Below, piece after piece: positions 16,814-25,472 of a stretch of 52,329 nt of DNA (its first letter is position 1; each line of letters starts with the position of its first letter). Location: contig JAFAEG010000136.1 of the NCBI GenBank assembly GCA_023424095.1, positions 1 through 52,329 of the forward strand, given 5' to 3'. Under the pieces are notes generated by a model. That model was not told the origin of the DNA and made no database searches. It worked only from the letters and a program-made list of their open reading frames with translations. A program made the position numbers and the translations under genes. The DNA is from Pseudomonadota bacterium. Lineage in GTDB: Bacteria > Pseudomonadota > Alphaproteobacteria > Sphingomonadales > Sphingomonadaceae.

Positions 16814-17362
16814 ATGGAAGCTACCGGGAAAAGGCACGGCTCCTATAGGCGGCCTCCGGGCCGTCGGGGCGGTACGCTGAAAAATGTGGACCGGTATGCT
16901 GCCCCCGGGGAGAGAGACACTGGCTGGTTTCGAGACATGAACGGCGAGATCGAAGCTGTCATTTCTGGCGGGCGAGTGGCCGATGAAGGCGAGCACGAGT
17001 ACCTTGAGCTGACGAATGACGACGCGCTGTTGATTGTAAGCGTGAACCGCAGCTACCCAGGGCTGAGCTCGTATGACGCCTCGCGGTACGCGTGGAGGGT
17101 GTCACCTGAACGTGCCAAGCGTGTAGAGTACGTGATCGCTACCAAGAACAGGCGCGTGGTGGGAGTCTTCAGGCCATCGGCGTGGAAGCCAGCGACAATA
17201 GGAAACTTCCCGGAATTCAACAAGGAGCGCCCCGGCCGCATTGGGTTCGTTGGAACGCCTGCGAGCGGGGCCGTTGCTGCGCGTTTCATAGGGAAGTTAT
17301 TGCCCGCCGACTTCCGTTTCTCGGGCAACGGCTATCGATACGCCGGCAAGCTCGGGACCTAG
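16814..17362 (+). CDS. hypothetical protein with a PUA/ASCH-like fold pattern
   Basis: This is a protein of up to 182 aa. The region from about residue 65 to the end shows a recurrent pattern seen at the front of some nuclease or defence proteins: 'ALLIVSVNRSYPGLSSYDA', 'YAWRVSPERAKRVEYVIAT', 'RRVVGVFRPSAWKPA', then 'GRIGFVGTPASG'. I read this as a PUA/EVE/ASCH-like small-molecule or modified-base binding domain, without certainty. The first 40 residues are basic and weak as coding sequence, and ATG 16937 is an alternative start giving 141 aa. It follows the membrane protein gene by 61 bp on the same strand, so the two may form a sensor-effector pair. That is inference. Confidence 0.55.
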   Translation: MEATGKRHGSYRRPPGRRGGTLKNVDRYAAPGERDTGWFRDMNGEIEAVISGGRVADEGEHEYLELTNDDALLIVSVNRSYPGLSSYDASRYAWRVSPERAKRVEYVIATKNRRVVGVFRPSAWKPATIGNFPEFNKERPGRIGFVGTPASGAVAARFIGKLLPADFRFSGNGYRYAGKLGT

Positions 17363-17479
17363 GAATGTTGCGTCGGACCGTGGCCCGAGCACGTATTACG
17401 CACTTGTCGCTTGATGCCGTCCCGGATGCAGGGACAAGAGAGCCTTAAACGGAACGCTCGATGAGGCGCTAAAGGGGGG

Positions 17480-18220
17480 CTACCGGAGGGAGGCAACAAC
17501 AGTGTCTTCCCCACCACGTAGTGCTTTTTGGCCATAGTTGCACCGGGGCATCACCGGACAGCTCTCGCAGCGTGGCCGCCGGGCCTTGCAGACAACGGCA
17601 GCGAAGTCGAGCACCGCCCAGTTTACCTCGTGGGCATTAACCCCTCGCACGAACCACCTCGCGGCTTCTTGCAGCCAAGGATCGTGCCGTATGTCTGCCA
17701 ATCTCCGTGGGCGCAGGTAGCGTTCGATCACCCGCGCCATGTTCACGTCGAGCAGCGGCATCGCGCGTCCATGCTGAAACATGAGCACCGCGTTGGAGAC
17801 ATACTGGCCAACGGCGGGGATCTCGGCATGTGACTGCGGATCGGATGGAAACCGGCCTCCGTTCACGGAAGCGTAGCGAGCCAGACCCAGAAGGGAGTTA
17901 GCTCGGCGGCGCCACAGTCCAAGCGGCTTTAGGAATTGCTCGAGCTGCTCCGCGGACGCCGACGCGAGCGTGTCCCAGTCGGGGAAGCGGGCGAAAAATT
18001 GCTCGTAGAACGCGGCGACCGCCGTCGCCGTCGTTCTCTGCAGGAGGACCTCGACGGCGATCCTCTGGTACTCTGTCGCGTGGGCAGAGCGCCAAGGAAA
18101 TCGACGCCCCGCCGTGCTCGCCCACGAGACCAATGCCTTAGCTAGACGCGTCAGCTTTACCTTCTCGCGGTGGGTGAGCCGGTCGCCAGGCAGCGCCGGC
18201 GATACTCGTAGATGCGGCAC
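17480..18220 (-). CDS. HhH-GPD T:G mismatch DNA glycosylase of the Mig type
   Basis: This is a 246-aa base-excision glycosylase of the EndoIII/MutY superfamily. The helix-hairpin-helix 'IPAVGQYVSNAV' has Tyr140 where EndoIII has its catalytic Lys. Catalytic Asp158 follows in 'LLDVNMARV', 18 residues later, the same spacing as Tyr126/Asp144 recalled for Mig.MthI. A [4Fe-4S] loop ends the protein: Cys211, Cys218, Cys221, Cys227 (C-x6-C-x2-C-x5-C). Tyr points to thymine (or uracil) removal from T:G mismatches, not A:G repair. It is the last gene of the C5 methyltransferase operon (start GTG 18220, 32 bp after the endonuclease gene). There it would repair deaminated 5-methylcytosine, the job Vsr does elsewhere. 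Confidence 0.82.
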   Translation of the reverse strand: MPHLRVSPALPGDRLTHREKVKLTRLAKALVSWASTAGRRFPWRSAHATEYQRIAVEVLLQRTTATAVAAFYEQFFARFPDWDTLASASAEQLEQFLKPLGLWRRRANSLLGLARYASVNGGRFPSDPQSHAEIPAVGQYVSNAVLMFQHGRAMPLLDVNMARVIERYLRPRRLADIRHDPWLQEAARWFVRGVNAHEVNWAVLDFAAVVCKARRPRCESCPVMPRCNYGQKALRGGEDTVVASLR

Positions 18221-18252
18221 TGCGGAGCCTGCTAGCTAAGTGCCATTGGACA

Positions 18253-19587
18253 CTACGCCGCGAGATCGAAGGTCAGCGGAGACTTGAACAGCAACGGGAG
18301 ATCGGCCTGCCGGATCTTGAAAAGGTATCCTTGGTCCTTGGCGCCGCCAGTACTTGTCTCCTTGATCGTGTAATCAACCGTGATCACGCCGGCTTCGAGC
18401 AGCATCGGTAGCTTGGCCTCGCTGACGCCAGATGTGTACCTCGCGGTCGCGTAATGGAATTCTTCCTCGGCGCCGCGGCCGCGCGTGTCGGCCTTCACCC
18501 AGAAGGTTTGACCGTGCTTGTCCTTCAGACGCGAAAACAAGGTCTCCAGCCTCCACGTGGTATCCCGCACGAGGGTAGAGCCGTCGGTCCACGACTGGTG
18601 CAAGAGGACATTCCCTTCCAGCTCGAGGGCCATGCCGTAGCTGTTTGGCTTGATCATAGACAGCTCGTGGAACAGTTGGCGGCGCCCCTTTTTGTCGCTG
18701 TAACGACCCCTCGCCCTCAGGATGTCGGCCGACCCCTTTAAACGGCTGATCTTCCATTCCGGGACCTGGGACAAGATCGTCGTGCGGCCCTTTGCGTGAG
18801 AGCCTTTTCGCCCGGCCTTGATCTCGATGCCCTTGTAGTCCGGCGCCTTGCTACTGTTACACTTGATGCCGAGCTTCGTCTCCAGCGTATAGCCCACCCC
18901 CGTATCGCCTGGTCGAAGGGTCCTCAGGAAGCCCTGGGCGCCGACCAACTTCAGCATCGCCAAGAGCTCGAGCGCCTCCGCGGTCAGCGGTCGGCGCCCT
19001 GTGGGCGTAGACTGCGAGCGGCTATCCACGCGCGTGAGTGGTCGGCCTCCGGTTCGGGCAGCGGGACCCCCACCGTCGAGGAGGATGTCGCGAGCTTCCG
19101 CCGCAGTCACTCGTAATGGCTGTCCGGCGGCTTCGCCTTCTGATCTCAATGCACACCAAAACGAGGACGTCCGGTCTTCGAGCAAATGACCGACATCCGA
19201 TTGCGAGGTGTTCACAACCATCAGCTTCGAGCCGGCATTGCAGATGGCGAGCAAGTCCCCCGCGGTGGCATATTTCGATAGGCGCCCGAACCAGATCCGC
19301 GGGTCACCTTGCTTCGTGTTCGGCCGGTACAGGGACGTGGTCGTGGCGACGACCTCGCCTTTCGAGAAAAGGAGGGTAGCGATCGTTGCCTTCGCGTCTG
19401 GTCCCTGCTGTTGCGCCGAGTAGTCGTGGATGCCTTGCTCACGAAGCCAGGCGCGCACGCTGTCCGTCGCGTCTAAGATCGATTTCTCCAGGCCGGTCGC
19501 CGTGGGAACGATCAAGCCGCAGTCGAGCCCGTGCTCCGCAAATTGGCGCAGCGTGAGCGCGACGTCGCGGTTCGAGCACCTTAGCAT
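18253..19587 (-). CDS. type II restriction endonuclease, MvaI/BcnI-like
   Basis: This is a 444-aa protein. The C-terminal half carries a PD-(D/E)XK nuclease core: 'TGVGYTLETKLGIKCNSSKAP', then D250-Y-K-G-I-E255-I-K257-AGR, i.e. D-x4-E-x-K. The arrangement with 'YTLE..LGI..N....PD..GIEIK' resembles the MvaI/BcnI family, monomeric enzymes that nick CCNGG-type sites. The N-terminal 200 residues form a separate domain, possibly an EcoRII-like DNA-binding module. It lies between the C5 methyltransferase (103-bp gap upstream) and the mismatch glycosylase, all on the minus strand, which fits a type II R-M operon. Site specificity cannot be read from sequence alone. Confidence 0.78.
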   Translation of the reverse strand: MLRCSNRDVALTLRQFAEHGLDCGLIVPTATGLEKSILDATDSVRAWLREQGIHDYSAQQQGPDAKATIATLLFSKGEVVATTTSLYRPNTKQGDPRIWFGRLSKYATAGDLLAICNAGSKLMVVNTSQSDVGHLLEDRTSSFWCALRSEGEAAGQPLRVTAAEARDILLDGGGPAARTGGRPLTRVDSRSQSTPTGRRPLTAEALELLAMLKLVGAQGFLRTLRPGDTGVGYTLETKLGIKCNSSKAPDYKGIEIKAGRKGSHAKGRTTILSQVPEWKISRLKGSADILRARGRYSDKKGRRQLFHELSMIKPNSYGMALELEGNVLLHQSWTDGSTLVRDTTWRLETLFSRLKDKHGQTFWVKADTRGRGAEEEFHYATARYTSGVSEAKLPMLLEAGVITVDYTIKETSTGGAKDQGYLFKIRQADLPLLFKSPLTFDLAA

Positions 19588-19689
19588 TCCGCGGTGCCCG
19601 AAGGATTACCAGTAGCTGGATTTCGAGCGTGCGCGGCAGTCATGTGCCATCGTAACCGCGCGGGGCACTAAGTGTCTATGGTAGCTGCC

Positions 19690-21045
19690 TTACTCAGAGG
19701 CAGAGCTCGCGCCGTCGATTATCCGCTTGAAGTGTTTGCCTACCCGTTCCGCCAAGCCAACGGGAACGGCGTTTCCAATCTGGGTGTACTTGGGCACTTC
19801 CCGGTCGAAGTTTCCTTCTCTCGGGTTGCCGGCACGGCGCAGGCCTCCTGTCGTTCTTTTCCCCTCGAACCTGTACCAGTCCGGGAAGAGTTGCAGCCGC
19901 GCCCACTCGCGCACGGTCAATGACCGCGGCTGGGAAAAGTGCACGTAATCGTCTGGCAGCGACGTCGCGGTGATGCTGGGCGGGCGGTTGCCCCAACGCT
20001 CCGGCAACACTCGCTGCGAGAACTTCTTTGTCTGCGCATGGGCGGGAATCTCACCATTGTTCTCAAGCATGTGCTTGAACTTGGCTACGATGTGCGGCGC
20101 GTGTTTAGAATATTCCTGATCGGTGAGCTCGCCGGAGCGCTGGTTCTCGCGCGCTGGGGGAGGCGCCCTCAACTTCCGCTGTATTTCAGTCGTCGGCGCT
20201 GCGGGATAGGTATTGGTTTGCCAGGTGCCCCGCGGATACTGCCCGGCGAGCAACAGCGGTTCAATGGCGGGGTCTACTAGGTCGCCCAGAAGGTCCACCA
20301 AGTCCGGGCATTCCGACGGCTCCCCCTTTGGAAGGAAGCCGCACTTGACCGCGTCCTGTTCGTCGGCGTCCAGATCCAAGCCCTTGGCTGCCTCCACGAT
20401 GTCCTCGCGTATACCTACCAGCAGCACGCGCGGTCGGTTCTGGGGCACCCCGTAGTCGCCCGCTCGCACAAGCGACCAGCGGACGCGATATCCCGGTATA
20501 GATCTAAACTCGCTCAAGACATGGGGCCAGATCCTGTCGTCACCGTCGCGGGTCCACTTCGCGTTCAATAGGCCCCTAACGTTCTCGAAGAGAAAGATGC
20601 GTGGCCTTAGTCGGCGGATGACGGCTGCCATCCGGGCATAAAGCTGGTTTGAAGGAAGGTCTTTCTTGTCGACGGAGTAAGACCGCCGGTGGCCGATGCC
20701 GGAGAACCCTTGGCATGGTGGCCCCCCTGCGAGGAGGTCAAGCGTGCTTCCGCCCTCGGTCGTGCCGGCTGGCGGAAAAGCTAGGCCAAGCCCCGAGAGA
20801 TCGTTGACGAGCTGCTCAAGGCGCGCGCCCTTGAGCTCCTGCGCGTCGTTACACCGTAGGCGGGGCTGTTCTGCGAATGGAACTCCACCGACCTCGTGGT
20901 GCCGGTTTGCCAGATAGGTCGCCATCGCGTGTTCGTTCAGCTCGTTCACGAAAAGCGGGACGAAACCCGCATTCTCCATGCCGAGCGATAGGCCGCCACA
21001 CCCGGCGAAGAGATCGACCATTGTGAGCGGCAAGGAGTCTGTCAT
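19690..21045 (-). CDS. DNA (cytosine-5-)-methyltransferase
   Basis: This is a 451-aa C5 cytosine methyltransferase. Motif I 'VDLFAGCGGLSLGMENAG' is near the N-terminus, motif IV has the catalytic Cys in 'GGPPCQGFSGIG', motif VI is 'FLFENVRGLL', motif VIII is 'GVPQNRPRVLLVG' and motif X is 'YTQIGNAVPVGLA'. The target-recognition region lies between VIII and IX (about residues 235-345). It protects host DNA against the adjacent endonuclease. It is the first gene of the minus-strand operon and is divergent from a PD-(D/E)XK-like gene across a 133-bp gap. No C-type controller gene was seen. Confidence 0.95.
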   Translation of the reverse strand: MTDSLPLTMVDLFAGCGGLSLGMENAGFVPLFVNELNEHAMATYLANRHHEVGGVPFAEQPRLRCNDAQELKGARLEQLVNDLSGLGLAFPPAGTTEGGSTLDLLAGGPPCQGFSGIGHRRSYSVDKKDLPSNQLYARMAAVIRRLRPRIFLFENVRGLLNAKWTRDGDDRIWPHVLSEFRSIPGYRVRWSLVRAGDYGVPQNRPRVLLVGIREDIVEAAKGLDLDADEQDAVKCGFLPKGEPSECPDLVDLLGDLVDPAIEPLLLAGQYPRGTWQTNTYPAAPTTEIQRKLRAPPPARENQRSGELTDQEYSKHAPHIVAKFKHMLENNGEIPAHAQTKKFSQRVLPERWGNRPPSITATSLPDDYVHFSQPRSLTVREWARLQLFPDWYRFEGKRTTGGLRRAGNPREGNFDREVPKYTQIGNAVPVGLAERVGKHFKRIIDGASSASE

Positions 21046-21178
21046 GGGTTGGATCTTATACCTTCTAGCGGTTCAGCGCGGACACCAATGCCTGCGTCTC
21101 CCGCGGAAGTCCAGGGAAATCTGACGCGCGGGGCCGGCTTCGGCCAGCGGCCTCCTGCCGCTGAGAACGAGGACGCTT

Positions 21179-21778
21179 GTGCCGGAATGCCATCCGGATA
21201 TCTTCGGCCGGATGGCTGGAGGATACAGGAGGCTGCCGCTCACCCGCGGACTAGTGGAGGCGGCCGTCGCGCGGGCGCGGTCCTTGCCGATCTTCGATTA
21301 CTCTCACCGGGAGTTTGATGCCAACCTTGTCGGATGTATCGGCGAGCTCGTGTTCGAGACGTTCCTCACTTATCACCAGATTCAGTTTCAAGACAGCAGG
21401 CAGTCAACGGAGCGCGATTACATCGTAGGCCGGTCTCTCACCGTCGACGTGAAAACGAAAGATAGGACAGTTCCGCCCCGAAAGGATTTCGATAACTCGG
21501 TTCCGCTTTACAACCACGAACACCAGCGACCACATTACTACTACTTTGTCTCCCTGCAGAGAGACCGCGCCGCCGACACCAGTGATCCTGGACGATTTAC
21601 AGCAGCCTACCTCTTGGGGGGTATCGACCTGCCAAGGCTTGACGTCGTCGGGGTCCGTTGGAACGCAGGGCAAATTGACCCGGCAAATGGAACTCGGTTC
21701 TGGACCGCGTGCCTCAATGTCCGGATGGGTGACCTGCATTCCAATGACGAGATGCTGGCCGCGTTTCGGGCGGCCTAG
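21179..21778 (+). CDS. PD-(D/E)XK-like nuclease candidate (199 aa)
   Basis: This protein has an N-terminal helix and then a likely nuclease core: Glu56 ('VGCIGELVFETFL'), Asp80 ('ERDYIVG'), and D90-V-K92-T-K in 'LTVDVKTKDR'. The pattern E...D...D-V-K is found in small phage-type and restriction-type PD-(D/E)XK enzymes. A following His/Tyr-rich strand ('HQRPHYYYFVSLQRD') is also common there. The GTG at 21179 has GAGGA 5 bp upstream; ATG 21209 is possible. It is divergent from the C5 methyltransferase and could be an accessory endonuclease or an independent gene. The function is not certain. Confidence 0.55.
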   Translation: MPECHPDIFGRMAGGYRRLPLTRGLVEAAVARARSLPIFDYSHREFDANLVGCIGELVFETFLTYHQIQFQDSRQSTERDYIVGRSLTVDVKTKDRTVPPRKDFDNSVPLYNHEHQRPHYYYFVSLQRDRAADTSDPGRFTAAYLLGGIDLPRLDVVGVRWNAGQIDPANGTRFWTACLNVRMGDLHSNDEMLAAFRAA

Positions 21779-21844
21779 GCCAAGCTCCATGTTTGCCCCG
21801 CCGAGGCTTATCTCGGTGCAACTTAGCCAGAAGCGACTCCTTTT

Positions 21845-22384
21845 ATGTCCAACATCCGATTTTCCAGTTTCCCGCGAACGAGCTCGCCGCCGGCGTTTAC
21901 CAACTTGATTATGGAGGCGTTTCGTTCAAGCGAGCCATCGATCTGTACGCGTTCGCTAGGGAAGGGCCTATCGAGCGACGGTGTGCTCGCGCTGCTCCGG
22001 CCTTCGCTCGTGGACCTGGGTTTCGAGGTAGAGGGAAGCAAGGCGAGTGCCGACAAGATCAAGCGGCCAGTGTTCTTCGGGGAAAACGGCGAACCAAAGC
22101 TACAGTACGAAATTGACGCCTTCCACCAGGGCTGGCGATGCGGGCTCGAAATCGAAGCGGGCCGCGGCTGGACGAGCAACGCGGTGTACCGTGACTTGGT
22201 CCAAGCGCTTGTCATGGTGGAGCTGGATGTCCTGACCTTGGCGGTTTCGAACACCTACAGGTATAAGTCCGGTGGAAAGGCAGTCACCAGCAGGGACTAC
22301 GAAAATACGCTCTCGGTTGCCGAAGCCCTGTACGGGCACAGCCGAATTAGTATGCCGTTTCAGCTGCTCGTTATCGGCTACTAG
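21845..22384 (+). CDS. restriction-endonuclease-like protein with an E-x-E core (179 aa)
   Basis: The core reads 'PKLQYEID91AFHQGWRCGLE102IE104AGRG' (residue numbers inserted). Asp91 followed ten residues later by E-x-E is the arrangement known from BamHI-like variants of the PD-(D/E)XK fold. Conserved-looking surroundings include 'VLALLRPSLVDLGFEVEG' before and 'YRDLVQALVMVELDVLTLAVSNTY' after. Small proteins of this style recur in defence islands, but I do not know a tested function. It lies 66 bp after the preceding nuclease candidate on the same strand and about 100 bp before the Druantia-like genes. Confidence 0.55.
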   Translation: MSNIRFSSFPRTSSPPAFTNLIMEAFRSSEPSICTRSLGKGLSSDGVLALLRPSLVDLGFEVEGSKASADKIKRPVFFGENGEPKLQYEIDAFHQGWRCGLEIEAGRGWTSNAVYRDLVQALVMVELDVLTLAVSNTYRYKSGGKAVTSRDYENTLSVAEALYGHSRISMPFQLLVIGY

Positions 22385-22487
22385 CATCAAGGGATGGTTT
22401 GGCCGAGGCGCTCTGCGCGCGGCAGCGCCCCCGCTAAACCGCTAGACACCTGAAATTCGGCCCTTATTCTATGCGGGCGGGGGAGCA

Positions 22488-25472
22488 ATGTACGGCATTA
22501 TCAACGAGGCCTTGAACCGGGCCTTCCTCGGTGGCCGCTTCGAGTCCCGGCCCCTTTATCTCGTCCTCGATGGGCGCGGGCGCCAAAATCTCGCCGAGAT
22601 ACTGGGCATTCCTCCCGGGGAAGTTGACGAGCATTGCTGCTCGGTAGTCGGCGAATCGCTGGCGAAAACCGGTGACCCGTACGCGCGACAAGAGCTCGAG
22701 CTTTGGAAGTGGAGCATGGACGGGCGGAAAGGATTGCCGCCGTTCACGGCCCTTCTGTTCACGCTTTCCCACGCCGCCGAGCTGATGGTCTCGGATAGTC
22801 AATTCAATGCCGCCAACTACTACCAGCGACTCGCAGCTATAACCGGAGTCCCAAGTGGCAAGTTGTCCTTCCACGGCCGGTCTACGGAGCAGTTCTGGCG
22901 CGCGTTGAATAAATGGCTCGCGGACACGAACTTCAGGTTCGGCCGCCCGACAGCCCGCGCGGTGAACGCGAACAGGTATGTGGGGATCGCGATGTCGCAG
23001 GCGATCGTGCGCGAGGAAGACAGGCTTCGGTTTCACCACATGTTCGAGCGGTACGGATTCACGGGTACCGACGCGATCACCGAGGAAGAAATTTCTCAGT
23101 ACATCGAGAGCTGGATCAATACTTCCAAGCCCACTCGCCAGCTCAAGGCCGCCTGGTCAAAGCCTGAACTCCGGCCGCGGATCGCCGAGATCGCGGTCGC
23201 GGAGCTCGAGGACTGGACTGCAGACGTGGGGGGTGCGGAAGGTTCAAGCGCCCGAGCCGGCAAGCGTCTTTCACTGGCGGTCAGCTTTAGGGATGACGTC
23301 ATATCGCGGGGGGTGTCCCTCTGGCTAGGGCGCGAGGACGACATCGACGATCTCGAGGTGCGGGCCACTGGCACTGGCACCCCACTAAGGCTTGGTAACT
23401 CGTTCTTCGGTGGTTTTGCCACGGTCGAACCTAGGAGGGCGCTGGACCTGCAAGTTATCTTGTCCCGCGGTATCGCGCTTACTGCGGGAGACGGAGAGCA
23501 ATTCAACTGGGCCGCTCGCGCAGTAATCCCTCTCAGCCGGTCTAGCAGGGGCACCTATTGGAGCGAGGTCAATCGCGTCACGATAGGCCTCGAGCATGTC
23601 GTCCTCGTTAGAGCGGACCCCGGAGTGAGGCGTACGGTCGAAGGGGTGCTGGAGGAGGTCGCCGCCCTGGGCTACACGGTCGCTACCCCGACCGGGCTAG
23701 TGGGGCTGCCGAGCGGCTGGCTGCTCTACGAGAAGGTTGTCGCGGTTCGGCAGATGGAGCACGAGCCCAAGGGCTTTGAGGCTGCGCTGTCTCCAGTGGG
23801 TCAGAGCAGCGGCCTACAGTTCATCGGCGGACTCAAGCTCGGGCGAGGGATCTGGCACGAGTGGAACCCGGCTGATGCAGTCGTAGAGACCGGCGGCGCA
23901 AATCCAACGATCTCCGCTTGGGAGGGTACCTCGAGGGAGGGCGAGCCGTTGTTCCAAGCCGACAGCGTAGTCGGTCGAGCAACGCTGCCACTCCGGGAAT
24001 GTGTTACGTCCTCTGGAGCTCTCTATGTCGAGGGATCGTCCGGAGACGAACTTATCGGAACGGGAATGATCCTCCTCCGATCTGCTAACAAGGCAAGGCC
24101 GCTAGACCGGGCAGGGAGGGGTGAGCTTGCGTACCTCGAGCCCCTCTCCGCGTGCTCCGTCATGCTTGCTGGTGCCGACAGTGCGCGGGGTATGCATGCT
24201 CCGGCGGTGGAGGAAAAGGCTCCTGGAGTCGAGTTGTCGGCGTTCCTAGACCTCGACCATGCCTCGGCTGCACCGGAGGAGCCGCTTCTCGAGGAAGGCC
24301 CCGGACAGGGCAGAACCGAGGCAATGCCCGAGGTGAGCAAGCTGACGGTGGACGAGCAACTTCAGCTTCCGTGCGCGGTACGAGGATTTCACTACTTCAA
24401 GCTCGAGACCGTCAGGCCAGACTATCCGCGGTATGCGCCGGTGAACATGGAGTGCGCGCACTGTGAGCTAGCGCTTCTCCACCGCCGGTCGAAGAAGACC
24501 GTCGTTTCGCGCCGACGCGAAGCGCGTTGCGCCGTTCCCGAGAGTCCTAGAGCGGCCCCCTCTCCGAGGAACTCGCTACCGAGCGACCTGTGGCTTGATG
24601 CAGCCTGCTTCCTCGGCTGCGGGTCCGTCGCGTCCTTCGAGGCGCTGTTGTCCGAAGCAGAGATTGATCCGTGGCAGGCGGGAGCAACCTTGCGGGATCT
24701 CACTTGGCTGGGCCACCTGGATGTCTGCCTCGGCGACAATCACCGTCCTCGCTGCTGGAGCGTGGCGCCGCCTTCGCTCGCTTTCGTTTCGAAAGAGGAG
24801 GCGGTCCTCGCGGGGTTCAGGAGCTCCTCTCTCGTCGACGCCGTTGAGAAGCTCGCCAGCTCTGCCGGGGGCGGCCTCCACCGCGAGGCTTTGCCTGGAC
24901 AGCCAGCTTTGATCCGAGTTTCCGGCATGGATCTCCATACCGCTGCGGAGGCGCTTGGCGGGGTCACTGACCCCCATGGGCGAACCATGAATATCCTAGA
25001 TAGCGCGGCGCTGAGCCTGGCGAACTTCTCGGCCGCCAGCAGCTCGATCTTCGCTCGGCTCAACCCGATCACTCTCGGTTTCGACGGTGACGTGCAGCGG
25101 TACGAGCCAGAAAAGGGCCGCTGGGTGTCGACCGGCGACACGCGGAAACCAGGTGGCTACCGCTTCGCCTACGCTGGCACGACGTACGCGTATCGCACAC
25201 CGAGTGGCCGGGCGCTTGCGGGACCTCACGAACTGGTGAAGCTCGCGGCCGCCCGTCACGCCGGGGTACACCTCCACGCATACTCTGGGCCTTTGAAAGT
25301 CTTCTCGTCTCGCCTCGGTTGCGAGCCCCCGGGCTTGCTCGGGCGCGCTCTCGTCGCCTGTTCGGGCCGCCTCCCGGAGGTGGTGCGGGGCGAAAGCCGG
25401 TTCGCCAGCGTGCCTCCGCCAGTCGCCGCTGCCGTGTTGGACGCCCTCTATTCTGGAGACTTGCCCTCGTGA
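22488..25472 (+). CDS. DruH-like large protein of a Druantia-III-like system
   Basis: This is a 994-aa protein with no enzyme motif I can recognise. The N-terminus (about 1-190) is helical, the middle (200-560) looks beta-rich, and one C-x-x-C pair lies in 'NMECAHCELALL' (about residue 650). A winged-helix-like stretch follows (about 690-740, 'DPWQAGATLRDLTWLGHLDV'), then a conserved-looking C-terminal domain ending in 'PGLLGRALVACSGRLPEVV'. The call rests on size and on direct translational coupling (GTGA overlap) to the large DUF1998-type helicase, which is the druH-druE arrangement. A GGGGAG ribosome-binding site precedes the ATG. If this is not DruH, it is an uncharacterised helicase partner. 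Confidence 0.5.
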   Translation: MYGIINEALNRAFLGGRFESRPLYLVLDGRGRQNLAEILGIPPGEVDEHCCSVVGESLAKTGDPYARQELELWKWSMDGRKGLPPFTALLFTLSHAAELMVSDSQFNAANYYQRLAAITGVPSGKLSFHGRSTEQFWRALNKWLADTNFRFGRPTARAVNANRYVGIAMSQAIVREEDRLRFHHMFERYGFTGTDAITEEEISQYIESWINTSKPTRQLKAAWSKPELRPRIAEIAVAELEDWTADVGGAEGSSARAGKRLSLAVSFRDDVISRGVSLWLGREDDIDDLEVRATGTGTPLRLGNSFFGGFATVEPRRALDLQVILSRGIALTAGDGEQFNWAARAVIPLSRSSRGTYWSEVNRVTIGLEHVVLVRADPGVRRTVEGVLEEVAALGYTVATPTGLVGLPSGWLLYEKVVAVRQMEHEPKGFEAALSPVGQSSGLQFIGGLKLGRGIWHEWNPADAVVETGGANPTISAWEGTSREGEPLFQADSVVGRATLPLRECVTSSGALYVEGSSGDELIGTGMILLRSANKARPLDRAGRGELAYLEPLSACSVMLAGADSARGMHAPAVEEKAPGVELSAFLDLDHASAAPEEPLLEEGPGQGRTEAMPEVSKLTVDEQLQLPCAVRGFHYFKLETVRPDYPRYAPVNMECAHCELALLHRRSKKTVVSRRREARCAVPESPRAAPSPRNSLPSDLWLDAACFLGCGSVASFEALLSEAEIDPWQAGATLRDLTWLGHLDVCLGDNHRPRCWSVAPPSLAFVSKEEAVLAGFRSSSLVDAVEKLASSAGGGLHREALPGQPALIRVSGMDLHTAAEALGGVTDPHGRTMNILDSAALSLANFSAASSSIFARLNPITLGFDGDVQRYEPEKGRWVSTGDTRKPGGYRFAYAGTTYAYRTPSGRALAGPHELVKLAAARHAGVHLHAYSGPLKVFSSRLGCEPPGLLGRALVACSGRLPEVVRGESRFASVPPPVAAAVLDALYSGDLPS

